A stretch of DNA of 64,000 bases from an uncultured Mycolicibacterium sp. (GTDB taxonomy: Bacteria > Actinomycetota > Actinomycetes > Mycobacteriales > Mycobacteriaceae). The stretch covers positions 24,867-88,866 of the forward strand of contig NZ_CALDGS010000116.1 in the NCBI RefSeq assembly GCF_937941905.1. Reading direction: 5' to 3'. A program made the translations under genes and the position numbers. The notes beneath the pieces were generated by a model. It did no database searches. It was not told where the DNA came from and saw only the letters and a list, made by a program, of their open reading frames with translations. This document shows, piece after piece, positions 46,604 through 54,903 of the stretch; the stretch's first letter is position 1; each line of letters starts with the position of its first letter.

Positions 46604-46825
46604 ATGTCCGCGCACAGCGTGCCGATCAGCGACGAGTCCATCCGGCTGGGCCAGTTCCTCAAGCTGGCCGCCCTCACCGACACCGGCGCCGACGCCAAGG
46701 CGGTCGTCGCCGCCGGGCTGGTGCGGGTCAACGGCGAGGTGGAGCTGCGCCGCGGCCGCCGGTTGCACCCCGGGGACACGGTGGAGTTCGACGGCCGCAG
46801 TGCGACGGTGGCCGGCCCGGCCTAA
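46604..46825 (+). CDS. Small S4-domain RNA-binding protein
   Basis: This 73-residue protein consists of a single S4-like RNA-binding domain (SIRLGQFLKLAALTDTGADAK, VRVNGEVELRRGRRLHPGDTVEF), as in the YbcJ/COG2501 family. Such proteins bind RNA on ribosomes or rRNA, and the precise target is unknown. TAGCCT (46591-46596) is seven bases before the ATG, giving a leaderless mRNA. The start of transcription is only about 30 bp from that of dinX in the other direction. The stop overlaps the ileS stop by three bases. Confidence 0.85.
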   Translation: MSAHSVPISDESIRLGQFLKLAALTDTGADAKAVVAAGLVRVNGEVELRRGRRLHPGDTVEFDGRSATVAGPA

Positions 46826-49800
46826 CCCTCCGCTTTGGCGATCGACACGCGCACCCCGTCGCCGATCTCCACGCCGTCCTGCGGCTCGCCGAATTCGAAG
46901 TCCACGGCCAGGATCTCGCCGGCGATCAGGTCGCGGTGGGTGCGTGCCCACTCGGCCCGCGCCTCGGGCACCGCCATCACCACCCGGATCCGGTCGCTGA
47001 CCTCCAGGCCGGTGTTCTTGCGCAGCTCCTGCAGCTCGCGGATGCGGTCCTTGGCCCAGCCCTCGGCCTCCAGCTCCGGGGTCACGGTGGTGTCCAGCAC
47101 CACCAGCCCGGCGCCGTCGGGCAGCGCGGCGGTGTGGTCCGGGTCGGCGGCGACCAGCCGCGAGGTGTACTCCTCGGGCAGCAGCACGGCCGGGCCGGCC
47201 GTCAGGGTGCCGTCCGGATTCACCACGCCCGCACCGGCTTTCACGGCCTTGATGGCGGCCTGCACATCCTTGCCCAGCCGCGGCCCGGCGACCCGCGCGT
47301 TGACGCTGAGCTCGAACCGGCCGTAGGTCGCGATGTCGTCGGTGAGTTCGACGGCCTTGACGTTGAGCTCGTCGGCGATCAGGTCGACGAACGGCGCCAG
47401 CTGCGCCGGATTCTCCACGGCCACGGTGAGTTTCGGCAGCGGCAGGCGCACCCGCAGCTTCTTGGCCTTGCGCAGCGAGGAGCCCGCCGAGCACACCTCG
47501 CGGACCTGGTCCATCGCCGCGACCAGTGCCGGGTCCTGCGGCGCCACGTCGGCCTGCGGCCAGTCGGTCAGGTGCACCGAGCGCTCGCCGGTCAGCCCGC
47601 GCCAGATCACCTCGGTGGTCATCGGCAGCAGCGGGGCGGCCAGCCGGCAGGTCACCTCCAGCACGGTGTGCAGGGTGTCGATGGCGTCACGGTCCTCGTC
47701 CCAGAACCGCTGCCGGCTGCGGCGCACGTACCAGTTGGTGAGCACCTCGAGGAACTGGCGCAGCTGCTCGCAGGCCCCGGAGATGTCGCAGTCGTCCAGG
47801 GCGGTGGTCAGCCCGGCGCGCAGGTCGGCGAGCTTGGCCAGGATGTAGCGGTCCAGCACGTGGGTGCTGTCGGTGCGCCAGGTGCCCTGCTGCGGCGCGT
47901 AGAGGGCCAGGAAGGTGTAGGCGTTCCACAGCGGCAGCTGGGCCTGGCGCACCCCGTCGCGGATGCCCTGCTCGGTGACGATGAGGTTGCCGCCGCGCAG
48001 GATCGGCGAGGACATCAGGAACCACCGCATGGCGTCGGAGCCGTCGCGGTCGAACACCTCGTTGACGTCCGGGTAGTTGCGCAGCGACTTGCTCATCTTC
48101 TGGCCGTCGTTGCCCAGCACGATGCCGTGCGACACGCAGGTCTTGAACGCCGGCCGGTCGAACAGCGCGGTGGCCAGGATGTGCAGCGTGTAGAACCAGC
48201 CGCGGGTCTGGCCGATGTACTCGACGATGAAATCGCCTGGGAAGTGCGCGGGTTCGTCGGCGGTGCCGTCGAACCAGTCGGCGTTCTCGAACGGGTAGTG
48301 CACCTGCGCGAACGGCATCGACCCGGAGTCGAACCACACGTCGAGCACGTCGGGGATGCGCCGCATCGTCGACCTGCCGGTCGGGTCGTCGGGATTGGGC
48401 CGGGTCAGCTCGTCGATGTAGGGCCGGTGCAGGTTGGTCGGCCGCACCCCGAAGTCGCGCTCGAGCTCGTCGAGGCTGCCGTAGACGTCGATGCGCGGGT
48501 ACTCCGGATTGTCCGACACCCAGACCGGAATCGGGGTGCCCCAGTAGCGGTTCCGCGAGATCGACCAGTCCCGGGCGTTGGCCAGCCACTTGCCGAACTG
48601 GCCGTCCTTGACGTGCTCGGGGTACCAGGTGATCTGCTGGTTGAGCTCGAGCATCCGGTCCCGGAACGCGGTGACCTTGATGAACCACGACGACACCGCG
48701 CGGTAGATCAGCGGATTGCGGCAGCGCCAGCAGTGCGGGTAGGAGTGCTCGTAGGTGTCGTGGCGCAACAGCACCGCGCCGTTGGCCGCGGCCGGGCCGC
48801 TGCCCTGCTTGAGGTCGCGGATGATGTTCGGGTTGGCCTCGAACACGTGCTGGCCCTGGTAGTCCGGCACCGACGCGTCGAAGCGGCCCTTGGCGTCGAC
48901 CGGGGTGACCGCCTCGATGCCGTTGGCCTGGGCGGTGAGCATGTCGTCCTCGCCGTAGGCCGGGGCCATGTGCACCAGCCCGGTGCCGTCCTCGGTGCTG
49001 ACGAACTCCCCGGCCAGCACCCGGAACGAGTTCGGCGCGTCGGCGAAGTACGGGAACGGCGGCAGGTAGCGGGTGCCCACCAGCTCGCTGCCCGTCAGGC
49101 GGCCCAGCACCTCGGGCTCCTCCCCCAGTTCGCGGGCGTAGGCGCCCAGCCGGGCCTCGGCCAGCACGTAGCGGCGCCCGTCCGGGCCGGCGACGTGCAC
49201 GTAGGTGATGTCCGGGCCGGCCGCGACGGCCTGGTTGCTCGGCAGCGTCCACGGCGTGGTGGTCCAGATCAGCAGGTAGGAGTCGGTCAGCGGGCCCTCG
49301 GTGATGCGGAAGCCCACGGTCAGCGCCGGGTCCTGGCGGCTCTGGTAGACGTCGTCGTCCATCCGCAACTCGTGGCTGGACAACGGGGTCTCGTCGTTCC
49401 AGCAGTACGGCAGCACCCGGATGCCCTCGTAGGCCAGGCCCTTGTCGTAGAGCTGCTTGAACGCCCAGATCACCGACTCCATGTAGCCGAGATCCAGCGT
49501 CTTGTAGTCGTTGTCGAAGTCCACCCAGCGGGCTTGGCGGGTGACGTACTCACGCCACTCGTTGGTGTACTTGAGCACCGAGGCGCGGCAGGCGTCGTTG
49601 AACTTCTCGATGCCCATCTGCTCGATCTGCGCCTTGTCGGTGATGCCGAGCTGGCGCTGCACCTCGAGTTCGGCGGGCAGGCCGTGGGTGTCCCAGCCGA
49701 ACCGGCGCTCCACCTTGTAGCCGCGCATGGTCCGGTAGCGCGGCACGATGTCCTTGACGTAGCCGGTCAGCAGATGCCCGTAGTGCGGCAGGCCGTTGGC

Positions 49801-49956
49801 GAACGGCGGCCCGTCGTAGAAGACGTACTCCGGTGCGCCCGCACGGCGGTCGATGCTGGCGCGGAAGGTGCCGTCGGACTCCCAGTACTTGAGCACCTCG
49901 GCCTCGAGTTCGGGGAAGTTCGGTGCGCCGGAAGCCGGTTTCGGATAGGCCGTCAC
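46822..49956 (-). CDS. ileS: Isoleucyl-tRNA synthetase, eukaryote-like (mupirocin-insensitive type)
   Basis: This 1044-residue class Ia synthetase charges tRNA-Ile. The HIGH-equivalent is HYGH at residues 58-61, and KMSKS lies near 618. The editing domain (GIEAVTPVDAKGRFD and neighbours) is present. The length of about 1040 residues and overall sequence match the eukaryote-like enzyme of mycobacteria, which is naturally less sensitive to mupirocin; this is family knowledge. GTG at 49956 has AGGAGA (49971-49966) nine bases upstream. A T-box leader precedes it. Confidence 0.96.
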   Translation of the reverse strand: MTAYPKPASGAPNFPELEAEVLKYWESDGTFRASIDRRAGAPEYVFYDGPPFANGLPHYGHLLTGYVKDIVPRYRTMRGYKVERRFGWDTHGLPAELEVQRQLGITDKAQIEQMGIEKFNDACRASVLKYTNEWREYVTRQARWVDFDNDYKTLDLGYMESVIWAFKQLYDKGLAYEGIRVLPYCWNDETPLSSHELRMDDDVYQSRQDPALTVGFRITEGPLTDSYLLIWTTTPWTLPSNQAVAAGPDITYVHVAGPDGRRYVLAEARLGAYARELGEEPEVLGRLTGSELVGTRYLPPFPYFADAPNSFRVLAGEFVSTEDGTGLVHMAPAYGEDDMLTAQANGIEAVTPVDAKGRFDASVPDYQGQHVFEANPNIIRDLKQGSGPAAANGAVLLRHDTYEHSYPHCWRCRNPLIYRAVSSWFIKVTAFRDRMLELNQQITWYPEHVKDGQFGKWLANARDWSISRNRYWGTPIPVWVSDNPEYPRIDVYGSLDELERDFGVRPTNLHRPYIDELTRPNPDDPTGRSTMRRIPDVLDVWFDSGSMPFAQVHYPFENADWFDGTADEPAHFPGDFIVEYIGQTRGWFYTLHILATALFDRPAFKTCVSHGIVLGNDGQKMSKSLRNYPDVNEVFDRDGSDAMRWFLMSSPILRGGNLIVTEQGIRDGVRQAQLPLWNAYTFLALYAPQQGTWRTDSTHVLDRYILAKLADLRAGLTTALDDCDISGACEQLRQFLEVLTNWYVRRSRQRFWDEDRDAIDTLHTVLEVTCRLAAPLLPMTTEVIWRGLTGERSVHLTDWPQADVAPQDPALVAAMDQVREVCSAGSSLRKAKKLRVRLPLPKLTVAVENPAQLAPFVDLIADELNVKAVELTDDIATYGRFELSVNARVAGPRLGKDVQAAIKAVKAGAGVVNPDGTLTAGPAVLLPEEYTSRLVAADPDHTAALPDGAGLVVLDTTVTPELEAEGWAKDRIRELQELRKNTGLEVSDRIRVVMAVPEARAEWARTHRDLIAGEILAVDFEFGEPQDGVEIGDGVRVSIAKAEG

Positions 49957-50206
49957 TACTCGATGTCTCCTGTGCCCATGTCGAGGCCCACACGAGGCCG
50001 ACCGTGCTGGCACGGGGACGAACGTCGCGCCGGTTGCGCGGACGCCGCGGTACCACCCCGCTTGCGCACGCGGCCGGCGGACCGGACCGGCGTACGCCAC
50101 TCATTGCCGGGCTGTGACGGGCCCACCCGTTCGGTTCTACTGGGCCGGGCCCGCTGCCCGGCCGTTCTTCCGAAGGCTCCCCGGTGATGGCCGGATCGAC
50201 GCCGTT
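49957..50206 (-). ncRNA. T-box leader RNA of ileS (translational type)
   Basis: The roughly 250-nt leader carries the invariant T-box sequence GGGTGGTACCGCG inside 50060-50045. The TGGT of this element can pair with the ACCA end of uncharged tRNA. About 125 nt earlier, ATC at 50188-50186 is a candidate isoleucine specifier codon in stem I, followed by GGAGCC and GAAGAACGG (50180-50162), typical of actinobacterial ileS T-boxes. The GGAG-type Shine-Dalgarno (49971-49966) is close enough to be sequestered. High uncharged tRNA-Ile should expose the SD and raise ileS translation. Confidence 0.92.
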
Positions 50207-50212
50207 GGGCCG

Positions 50213-50218
50213 ATTCTA
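50213..50218 (-). promoter_or_regulatory. -10 element of the ileS T-box transcript
   Basis: TAGAAT reads leftward at 50218-50213. An adenine at 50206, seven bases downstream, is the likely start, just before the stem I region of the T-box. No good -35 is visible at the normal spacing, which is common in mycobacteria. Confidence 0.7.
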
Positions 50219-50244
50219 CTGAAGGGGTGCAAATCGCCCGCCGC

Positions 50245-50316
50245 CGCGGGCTCGGCCCGCGCTGTTCGATCCGCGGGCTCGGCCCGCGCTGTTCGATCCG
50301 CGGGCTCGGCCTGCGC
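50245..50316. repeat. Tandem 27-bp hairpin repeats between lipL-like gene and ileS
   Basis: Copies start at 50245, 50272 and 50299 (the last is partial with one mismatch and ends just before the TAA of the upstream gene). Each unit contains CGCGGGC-CGA-GCCCGCG (on the minus strand), a perfect 7-bp stem with a three-base loop, giving three hairpins in a row. They sit between the lipase-like gene's stop and the ileS promoter, so they may end transcription or protect the mRNA 3' end. There is no U-tract. Confidence 0.85.
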
Positions 50317-51594
50317 TTAACCCGCGACCGGATGCAGCACCCGGTAGCGCGCCCCCAACTCGGGCACCGCGGTGTAACCACGCCGTTCGGCGCGGGCGGC
50401 GTCGCGCCGCACCAGGGTGTTGAGCCCGACGAAGGTGGCCTGGTCGAACACCATCGGGGTGACCAGCCGGTTGTGCACGAACCCGATCGCCAGCCCGCGG
50501 TCCGGTTCGGCCCAGCCGTAGCAGCCGCCCAGCCCGACGTGCCCGAAGCCGGGCACCACCCCGAACGGCACCCCGTGGTAGCCGAGGTGGAAGCTCAACG
50601 GCACCAACACATTCCGGTCCGGTGTCAGATCGGTCTGGCCGGTCAGCGCGGCGACGGTGTGCGCCGACAGGAACTGGGTGTCGCCGATCCGCCCGCCGTT
50701 GGCGATCGCGCCGTACATGCGGGCCAGGCCGCGCGCGGTGGCCACCGCGTTGGCCGACGGGATCTCGGAGTCCAGGAACGGCATCTCGCCCTGCATGGCG
50801 CCCACCATGCCCGGGAAGTAGATCGAACCGAGGAAGCCGGCGAACGGCAGCCCGGCCAGCCGCGGCGCGACCAGGTCGGCCCCCGGCAGCGGGGGCAGCC
50901 GCTGCGGCAGCAGGGTCTGCGCGGCCTCGGTGGGCGCGCCGGCCGGCGGGCGGCCCAGGTGCAGCCCGTCCACACCCAGCGGGGCGGCCAGCTCGGTGCG
51001 GATCAGCTCGCGCATGCCCCGCCCGGTGACCGCCCGGGCCAGGCCGGACAGCAGCCAGCCGTAGGTCAGCGCGTGGTAGGCGGGCTTGCCGTACTGCAAC
51101 CGGTTGACCGGCGCGGCGGCCAGCCGCTCCTCCATCCGGCGGTGGTCGAGCAGGTCGGCCTTGGTGACCCCGCCGAGCTGCGACAGCCCGGCCCGGTGCC
51201 GCATCACGTCGCGCACGGTGATGTTGGACTTGCCGTTGGCGCCGAACTCCGGCCAGTACGACGCCACCGGGGCGTCGTAGTCGATCAGGCCGCGGTCGGC
51301 GAGCCGGTGGATCACCGTCGAGGCCATGCCCTTGGTCGCCGAGAACACCATCGCGCCGGTGTCGGCGGTCCAGTACCGGGTACCGGCGCGGTCGGACCAG
51401 CCGGTCCAGACGTCCACCACCGGTTCGCCGTGCAGGTACACGCAAAGCGCCCCGCCACCGAACCGCCGGCCCGGGAACAGCCGCGCGAAGGCGTTCAGCG
51501 TGCAGGCGAAGGCCGGATCCGCGGCCCCCTGTACCCCGTGCGGGAGCCCGTTGCCGCTACCCCGGAACGGGAGCCGGAATGTTAGCTCGGTCAC
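50317..51594 (-). CDS. lipL: Serine beta-lactamase-like esterase (LipL-type)
   Basis: This 425-residue protein belongs to the class C beta-lactamase/esterase family. The SxxK motif is in MVFSATKGMASTV (Ser/Lys), the YxN/YxS-like tyrosine is in GKPAYHALTYGWLLSG and the late glycine-rich HVGLGGCYGW corresponds to the KTG region. GGGALCVYLHGEPVVDVWTGW is typical of the mycobacterial LipL/EstB esterases. GTG at 51594 follows TACATT (51608-51603) by eight bases. It matches Rv1497. The ester substrate is unknown; beta-lactamase activity is not expected to be strong. Confidence 0.9.
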   Translation of the reverse strand: MTELTFRLPFRGSGNGLPHGVQGAADPAFACTLNAFARLFPGRRFGGGALCVYLHGEPVVDVWTGWSDRAGTRYWTADTGAMVFSATKGMASTVIHRLADRGLIDYDAPVASYWPEFGANGKSNITVRDVMRHRAGLSQLGGVTKADLLDHRRMEERLAAAPVNRLQYGKPAYHALTYGWLLSGLARAVTGRGMRELIRTELAAPLGVDGLHLGRPPAGAPTEAAQTLLPQRLPPLPGADLVAPRLAGLPFAGFLGSIYFPGMVGAMQGEMPFLDSEIPSANAVATARGLARMYGAIANGGRIGDTQFLSAHTVAALTGQTDLTPDRNVLVPLSFHLGYHGVPFGVVPGFGHVGLGGCYGWAEPDRGLAIGFVHNRLVTPMVFDQATFVGLNTLVRRDAARAERRGYTAVPELGARYRVLHPVAG

Positions 51595-51666
51595 AGTCTC
51601 AGAATGTACCGAACGCCGGAGCAAATGAACGGCCCGTTACCGAAGCGTTAAGCCACCGGGTTACCG

Positions 51667-52647
51667 TCAGCCGAGCTCGGCGGCCGCCAGCAGCTCCTGG
51701 GCGGCCAGCGTCGGGGTGGTCGTGCCCTCGCGCACCCGCCGTTCCACGTCGGCGCGGATGGCCACCACCCCCGGGTGGTTGAGCACCCGGTCCAGCACCG
51801 CGTCACGCACCATCGACCAGGTCCAGTCCACCTGCTGCTGGCGGCGGCGCTCCTCGAACCGGCCCGCCTCGGTGAGCACCTGCCGGTGCCGCAGCACGGT
51901 CTCCCACAGCTCCGCCAGCCCGCTGCCCTCCAGCGCACTCATGGTGAGCACCGGTGGGCGCCAAAGGGTTTCGTTGGGATAGATGAGCCGGATGGCACCG
52001 GTGAGCTCGCGGGCGGCCTTGCGCGCCTCGACGGCGTGCTCGCCGTCGGCCTTGTTCACCACGATGATGTCGGCCAGCTCGAGCACGCCCTTCTTGATGC
52101 CCTGCAGCTGGTCGCCGGTGCGGGCCAGGGTGAGGAACACGAAGGTGTCCACCATCTCGGCGACGGTGACCTCGGACTGCCCCACCCCGACGGTCTCCAC
52201 CAGCACCACGTCGTAGCCGGCGGCCTCGACGAGCACGATGGTCTCCCGGGTGGCCTTGGCCACCCCGCCCAGCGTGCCGGCCGACGGCGACGGCCGGATG
52301 TAGGCGTCCGGGTGCACCGCCAGCCGGGCCATCCGGGTCTTGTCGCCCAGGATGGAGCCGCCGGTGCGCTTCGAGGACGGGTCGACCGCCAGCACCGCCA
52401 CCCGGTGGCCCTGCTCGATCAGGTACATGCCGAGCGCCTCGATGGTGGTGGACTTGCCCACCCCGGGCACCCCGGTGATCCCGACGTGCATGGCCCGCCC
52501 GGCCTCCGGCATGAGCTCCAGCAGCAGCTGCTGGGCCCGCTCCCGGTGGTCGGGCCGGGTGGACTCGACCAGCGTGATGGCGCGCGCCAGGGCCGCGCGG
52601 TCACCGCCGCGGATCGCGGCGGCGAGTTCTGGCACCGGTTGCGTCAT
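51667..52647 (-). CDS. meaB: Methylmalonyl-CoA mutase-associated GTPase
   Basis: This 326-residue G3E GTPase escorts and protects adenosylcobalamin-dependent methylmalonyl-CoA mutase. The P-loop GVPGVGKST is at about 58-66. SSKRTGGSILGDKTRM and VETVGVGQSE contain switch residues, and NKADG is the guanine-binding motif. ATG at 52647 abuts the mutB stop. The gene ends the mutA-mutB-meaB operon, and the linkage fits the chaperone role. Confidence 0.95.
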   Translation of the reverse strand: MTQPVPELAAAIRGGDRAALARAITLVESTRPDHRERAQQLLLELMPEAGRAMHVGITGVPGVGKSTTIEALGMYLIEQGHRVAVLAVDPSSKRTGGSILGDKTRMARLAVHPDAYIRPSPSAGTLGGVAKATRETIVLVEAAGYDVVLVETVGVGQSEVTVAEMVDTFVFLTLARTGDQLQGIKKGVLELADIIVVNKADGEHAVEARKAARELTGAIRLIYPNETLWRPPVLTMSALEGSGLAELWETVLRHRQVLTEAGRFEERRRQQQVDWTWSMVRDAVLDRVLNHPGVVAIRADVERRVREGTTTPTLAAQELLAAAELG

Positions 52648-54900
52648 CTAGCCGAGGTCGTACCCCAGCCGTTCGGCCAGCTTGTGCAGCAGGCCGACCG
52701 CGGCGTCGGCGATGACCGTGCCCGGCGGGTAGATGGCCGTGGCGCCGGCGGCGTACAGCTCGTCGAAGTCGCCGGGCGGGATGACGCCGCCGACCACGAT
52801 CATGATGTCCGGCCGGCCGACCTCCTCCAGCGCCTTGCGCAGCGCCGGCACCAGGGTGAGGTGCCCGGCGGCCAGCGACGACACGCCGACGATGTGCACG
52901 TCGTTGTCGGCGGCCTGGCGGGCCACCTCCTCCGGCGTGGCGAACAGCGGGCCGACGTCGACGTCGAAGCCGATGTCGGCGAACGCGGTCGCGATGACCT
53001 TCTGCCCGCGGTCGTGGCCGTCCTGGCCGATCTTGGCGACCAGGATGCGCGGCCGCCGGCCGTCGGCCGCGGCGAACTTCTCTACAAGCTCGGACGCTTC
53101 GGCGATGTTGCTGGCCTTTCCGACTTCGTGACGGTAGACGCCGGAGATGGTACGGATCTCGGCCTGGTGGCGGCCCCACACCTTCTCCAGTGCCTCGGAG
53201 ATCTCCCCGACGGTGGCCTTGGCCCGGGCGGCGTTGATCGACAGCGCCAGCAGGTTGTTGTCCAGGTTGTCCGCCCCGCCGCCGGAACGCGCGGCCTCGG
53301 CCGCGCGGGTGAGCGCGGCCAGGGCGGCGTCGACGGCCTCCTGGTCCCGATCGGCGCGCAGCTGCTGCAGCTTGGCCAGCTGCTCGGCGCGCACCTTGGA
53401 GTTGTCGACCTTGAGCACCTCGATCTCGGCGTCCTCGTCGATCTGGTACTTGTTGACGCCGATCACCGGCTGCTGGCCGGAGTCGATGCGGGCCTGGGTG
53501 CGGGCGGCCGCCTCCTCGATGCGCATCTTCGGGATGCCGTCGCTGATGGCCTGCGCCATGCCGCCGTGCTCCTCGACCTCGCGCAGGTGCGCGCGGGCCC
53601 GCTCGGCGAGCTGGTGAGTGAGCCACTCCACGTAGTACGAGCCGCCCCACGGGTCGATCGGCCGGGTGGTGCCGGATTCCTGCTGCAGCAGCAGCTGGGT
53701 GTTGCGGGCGATGCGGGCCGAGAAGTCGGTGGGCAGCGCCAGCGCCTCGTCGAGGGCGTTGGTGTGCAGCGACTGGGTGTGGCCCTGGGTGGCTGCCATC
53801 GCCTCGATGCAGGTGCGGGCGACGTTGTTGAACACGTCCTGGGCGGTCAGCGACCAGCCGGAGGTCTGCGAATGGGTGCGCAGCGACAGCGACTTGGGAT
53901 CCTTGGCGCCGAACCCGGCGACCAGCTCGCTCCACAGCAGCCGCGCGGCCCGCAGCTTGGCGACCTCCATGAAGAAGTTCATCCCGATGCCCCAGAAGAA
54001 GGACAGCCGGGGCGCGAACTTGTCGATGTCCAGGCCCGCGTCCAGCCCCGCCCGGATGTACTCCACGCCGTCGGCCAGCGTGTAGGCCAGCTCCAGGTCG
54101 GCCGTGGCACCGGCCTCCTGGATGTGGTAGCCGGAGATCGAGATCGAGTTGAACTTCGGCATCTTCGCGCTGGTGTAGGCGAAGATGTCGGAGATGATCC
54201 GCATCGACGGCTTGGGCGGGTAGATGTAGGTGTTGCGGACCATGAACTCCTTGAGGATGTCGTTCTGGATGGTCCCCGCCAGCTTCTCCGGCGGCACCCC
54301 CTGCTCCTCGGCCGCGACCACGTAGAGCGCCAGGATCGGCAGCACCGCGCCGTTCATCGTCATCGAGACGCTGACGCTGCCCAGGTCGATGCCGTCGAAC
54401 AGCTGGCGCATGTCCAGGATCGAGTCGATCGCCACCCCGGCCATGCCGACGTCCCCGGCCACCCGCGGGTGGTCGGAGTCGTAGCCGCGGTGGGTGGCCA
54501 GGTCGAAGGCCACCGACAGGCCCTTCTGGCCGGCGGCCAGGTTGCGCCGGTAGAACGCGTTGGACTCCGCGGCGGTGGAGAACCCGGCGTACTGCCGGAT
54601 GGTCCACGGCTGGTTGACGTACATCGTCGGGTACGGCCCGCGGATGTAGGGGGCCGCGCCCGGGAAGCTGTCCAGCGGGTAGCCGGCGGCGACGGCGGCA
54701 GCGCGGTCGGCGGCGGTGTAGACCGGCTTGACCGCGATGCCCTCCGGCGTCTCCCAGGTCAGCTGGTCCGGGCTGTAGCCGTGCGCGGCCGCGGCGGCCT
54801 CGACGAGCCGCTCGACCGCCTCGGCGGTGGCCGGTTCGGCACGCCGGTCGCCGTGCAGCGGCACGTCGGCGAAACTGCCGATCACGTCGTGGACCGTCAT
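52648..54900 (-). CDS. mutB: Methylmalonyl-CoA mutase large subunit
   Basis: This 750-residue catalytic subunit interconverts (R)-methylmalonyl-CoA and succinyl-CoA in propionate metabolism. The TIM-barrel substrate domain carries RGPYPTMYVNQPWTIRQYAGF. The C-terminal cobalamin-binding domain has KIGQDGHDRGQKVI, with the cobalt-ligand His near 627. The protein is much better conserved than its partner MutA. ATG at 54900 lies three bases after the mutA stop. Confidence 0.97.
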   Translation of the reverse strand: MTVHDVIGSFADVPLHGDRRAEPATAEAVERLVEAAAAAHGYSPDQLTWETPEGIAVKPVYTAADRAAAVAAGYPLDSFPGAAPYIRGPYPTMYVNQPWTIRQYAGFSTAAESNAFYRRNLAAGQKGLSVAFDLATHRGYDSDHPRVAGDVGMAGVAIDSILDMRQLFDGIDLGSVSVSMTMNGAVLPILALYVVAAEEQGVPPEKLAGTIQNDILKEFMVRNTYIYPPKPSMRIISDIFAYTSAKMPKFNSISISGYHIQEAGATADLELAYTLADGVEYIRAGLDAGLDIDKFAPRLSFFWGIGMNFFMEVAKLRAARLLWSELVAGFGAKDPKSLSLRTHSQTSGWSLTAQDVFNNVARTCIEAMAATQGHTQSLHTNALDEALALPTDFSARIARNTQLLLQQESGTTRPIDPWGGSYYVEWLTHQLAERARAHLREVEEHGGMAQAISDGIPKMRIEEAAARTQARIDSGQQPVIGVNKYQIDEDAEIEVLKVDNSKVRAEQLAKLQQLRADRDQEAVDAALAALTRAAEAARSGGGADNLDNNLLALSINAARAKATVGEISEALEKVWGRHQAEIRTISGVYRHEVGKASNIAEASELVEKFAAADGRRPRILVAKIGQDGHDRGQKVIATAFADIGFDVDVGPLFATPEEVARQAADNDVHIVGVSSLAAGHLTLVPALRKALEEVGRPDIMIVVGGVIPPGDFDELYAAGATAIYPPGTVIADAAVGLLHKLAERLGYDLG

Positions 54901-54903
54901 GTG

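Noticed and set aside
46936..50187. A 1083-codon open frame on the plus strand opposite ileS
   Set aside because: It is antisense to a fully recognisable IleRS and its translation is Gly/Arg/His/Val-rich without any motif. In very G+C-rich DNA, long antisense frames arise from codon bias.
50216..51445. Alternative minus-strand frame ending in three repeats of GSNSAGRAR
   Set aside because: The protein repeats are only the 27-bp DNA repeats read in another frame. The frame overlaps the true lipL-like gene and shows no homology upstream.
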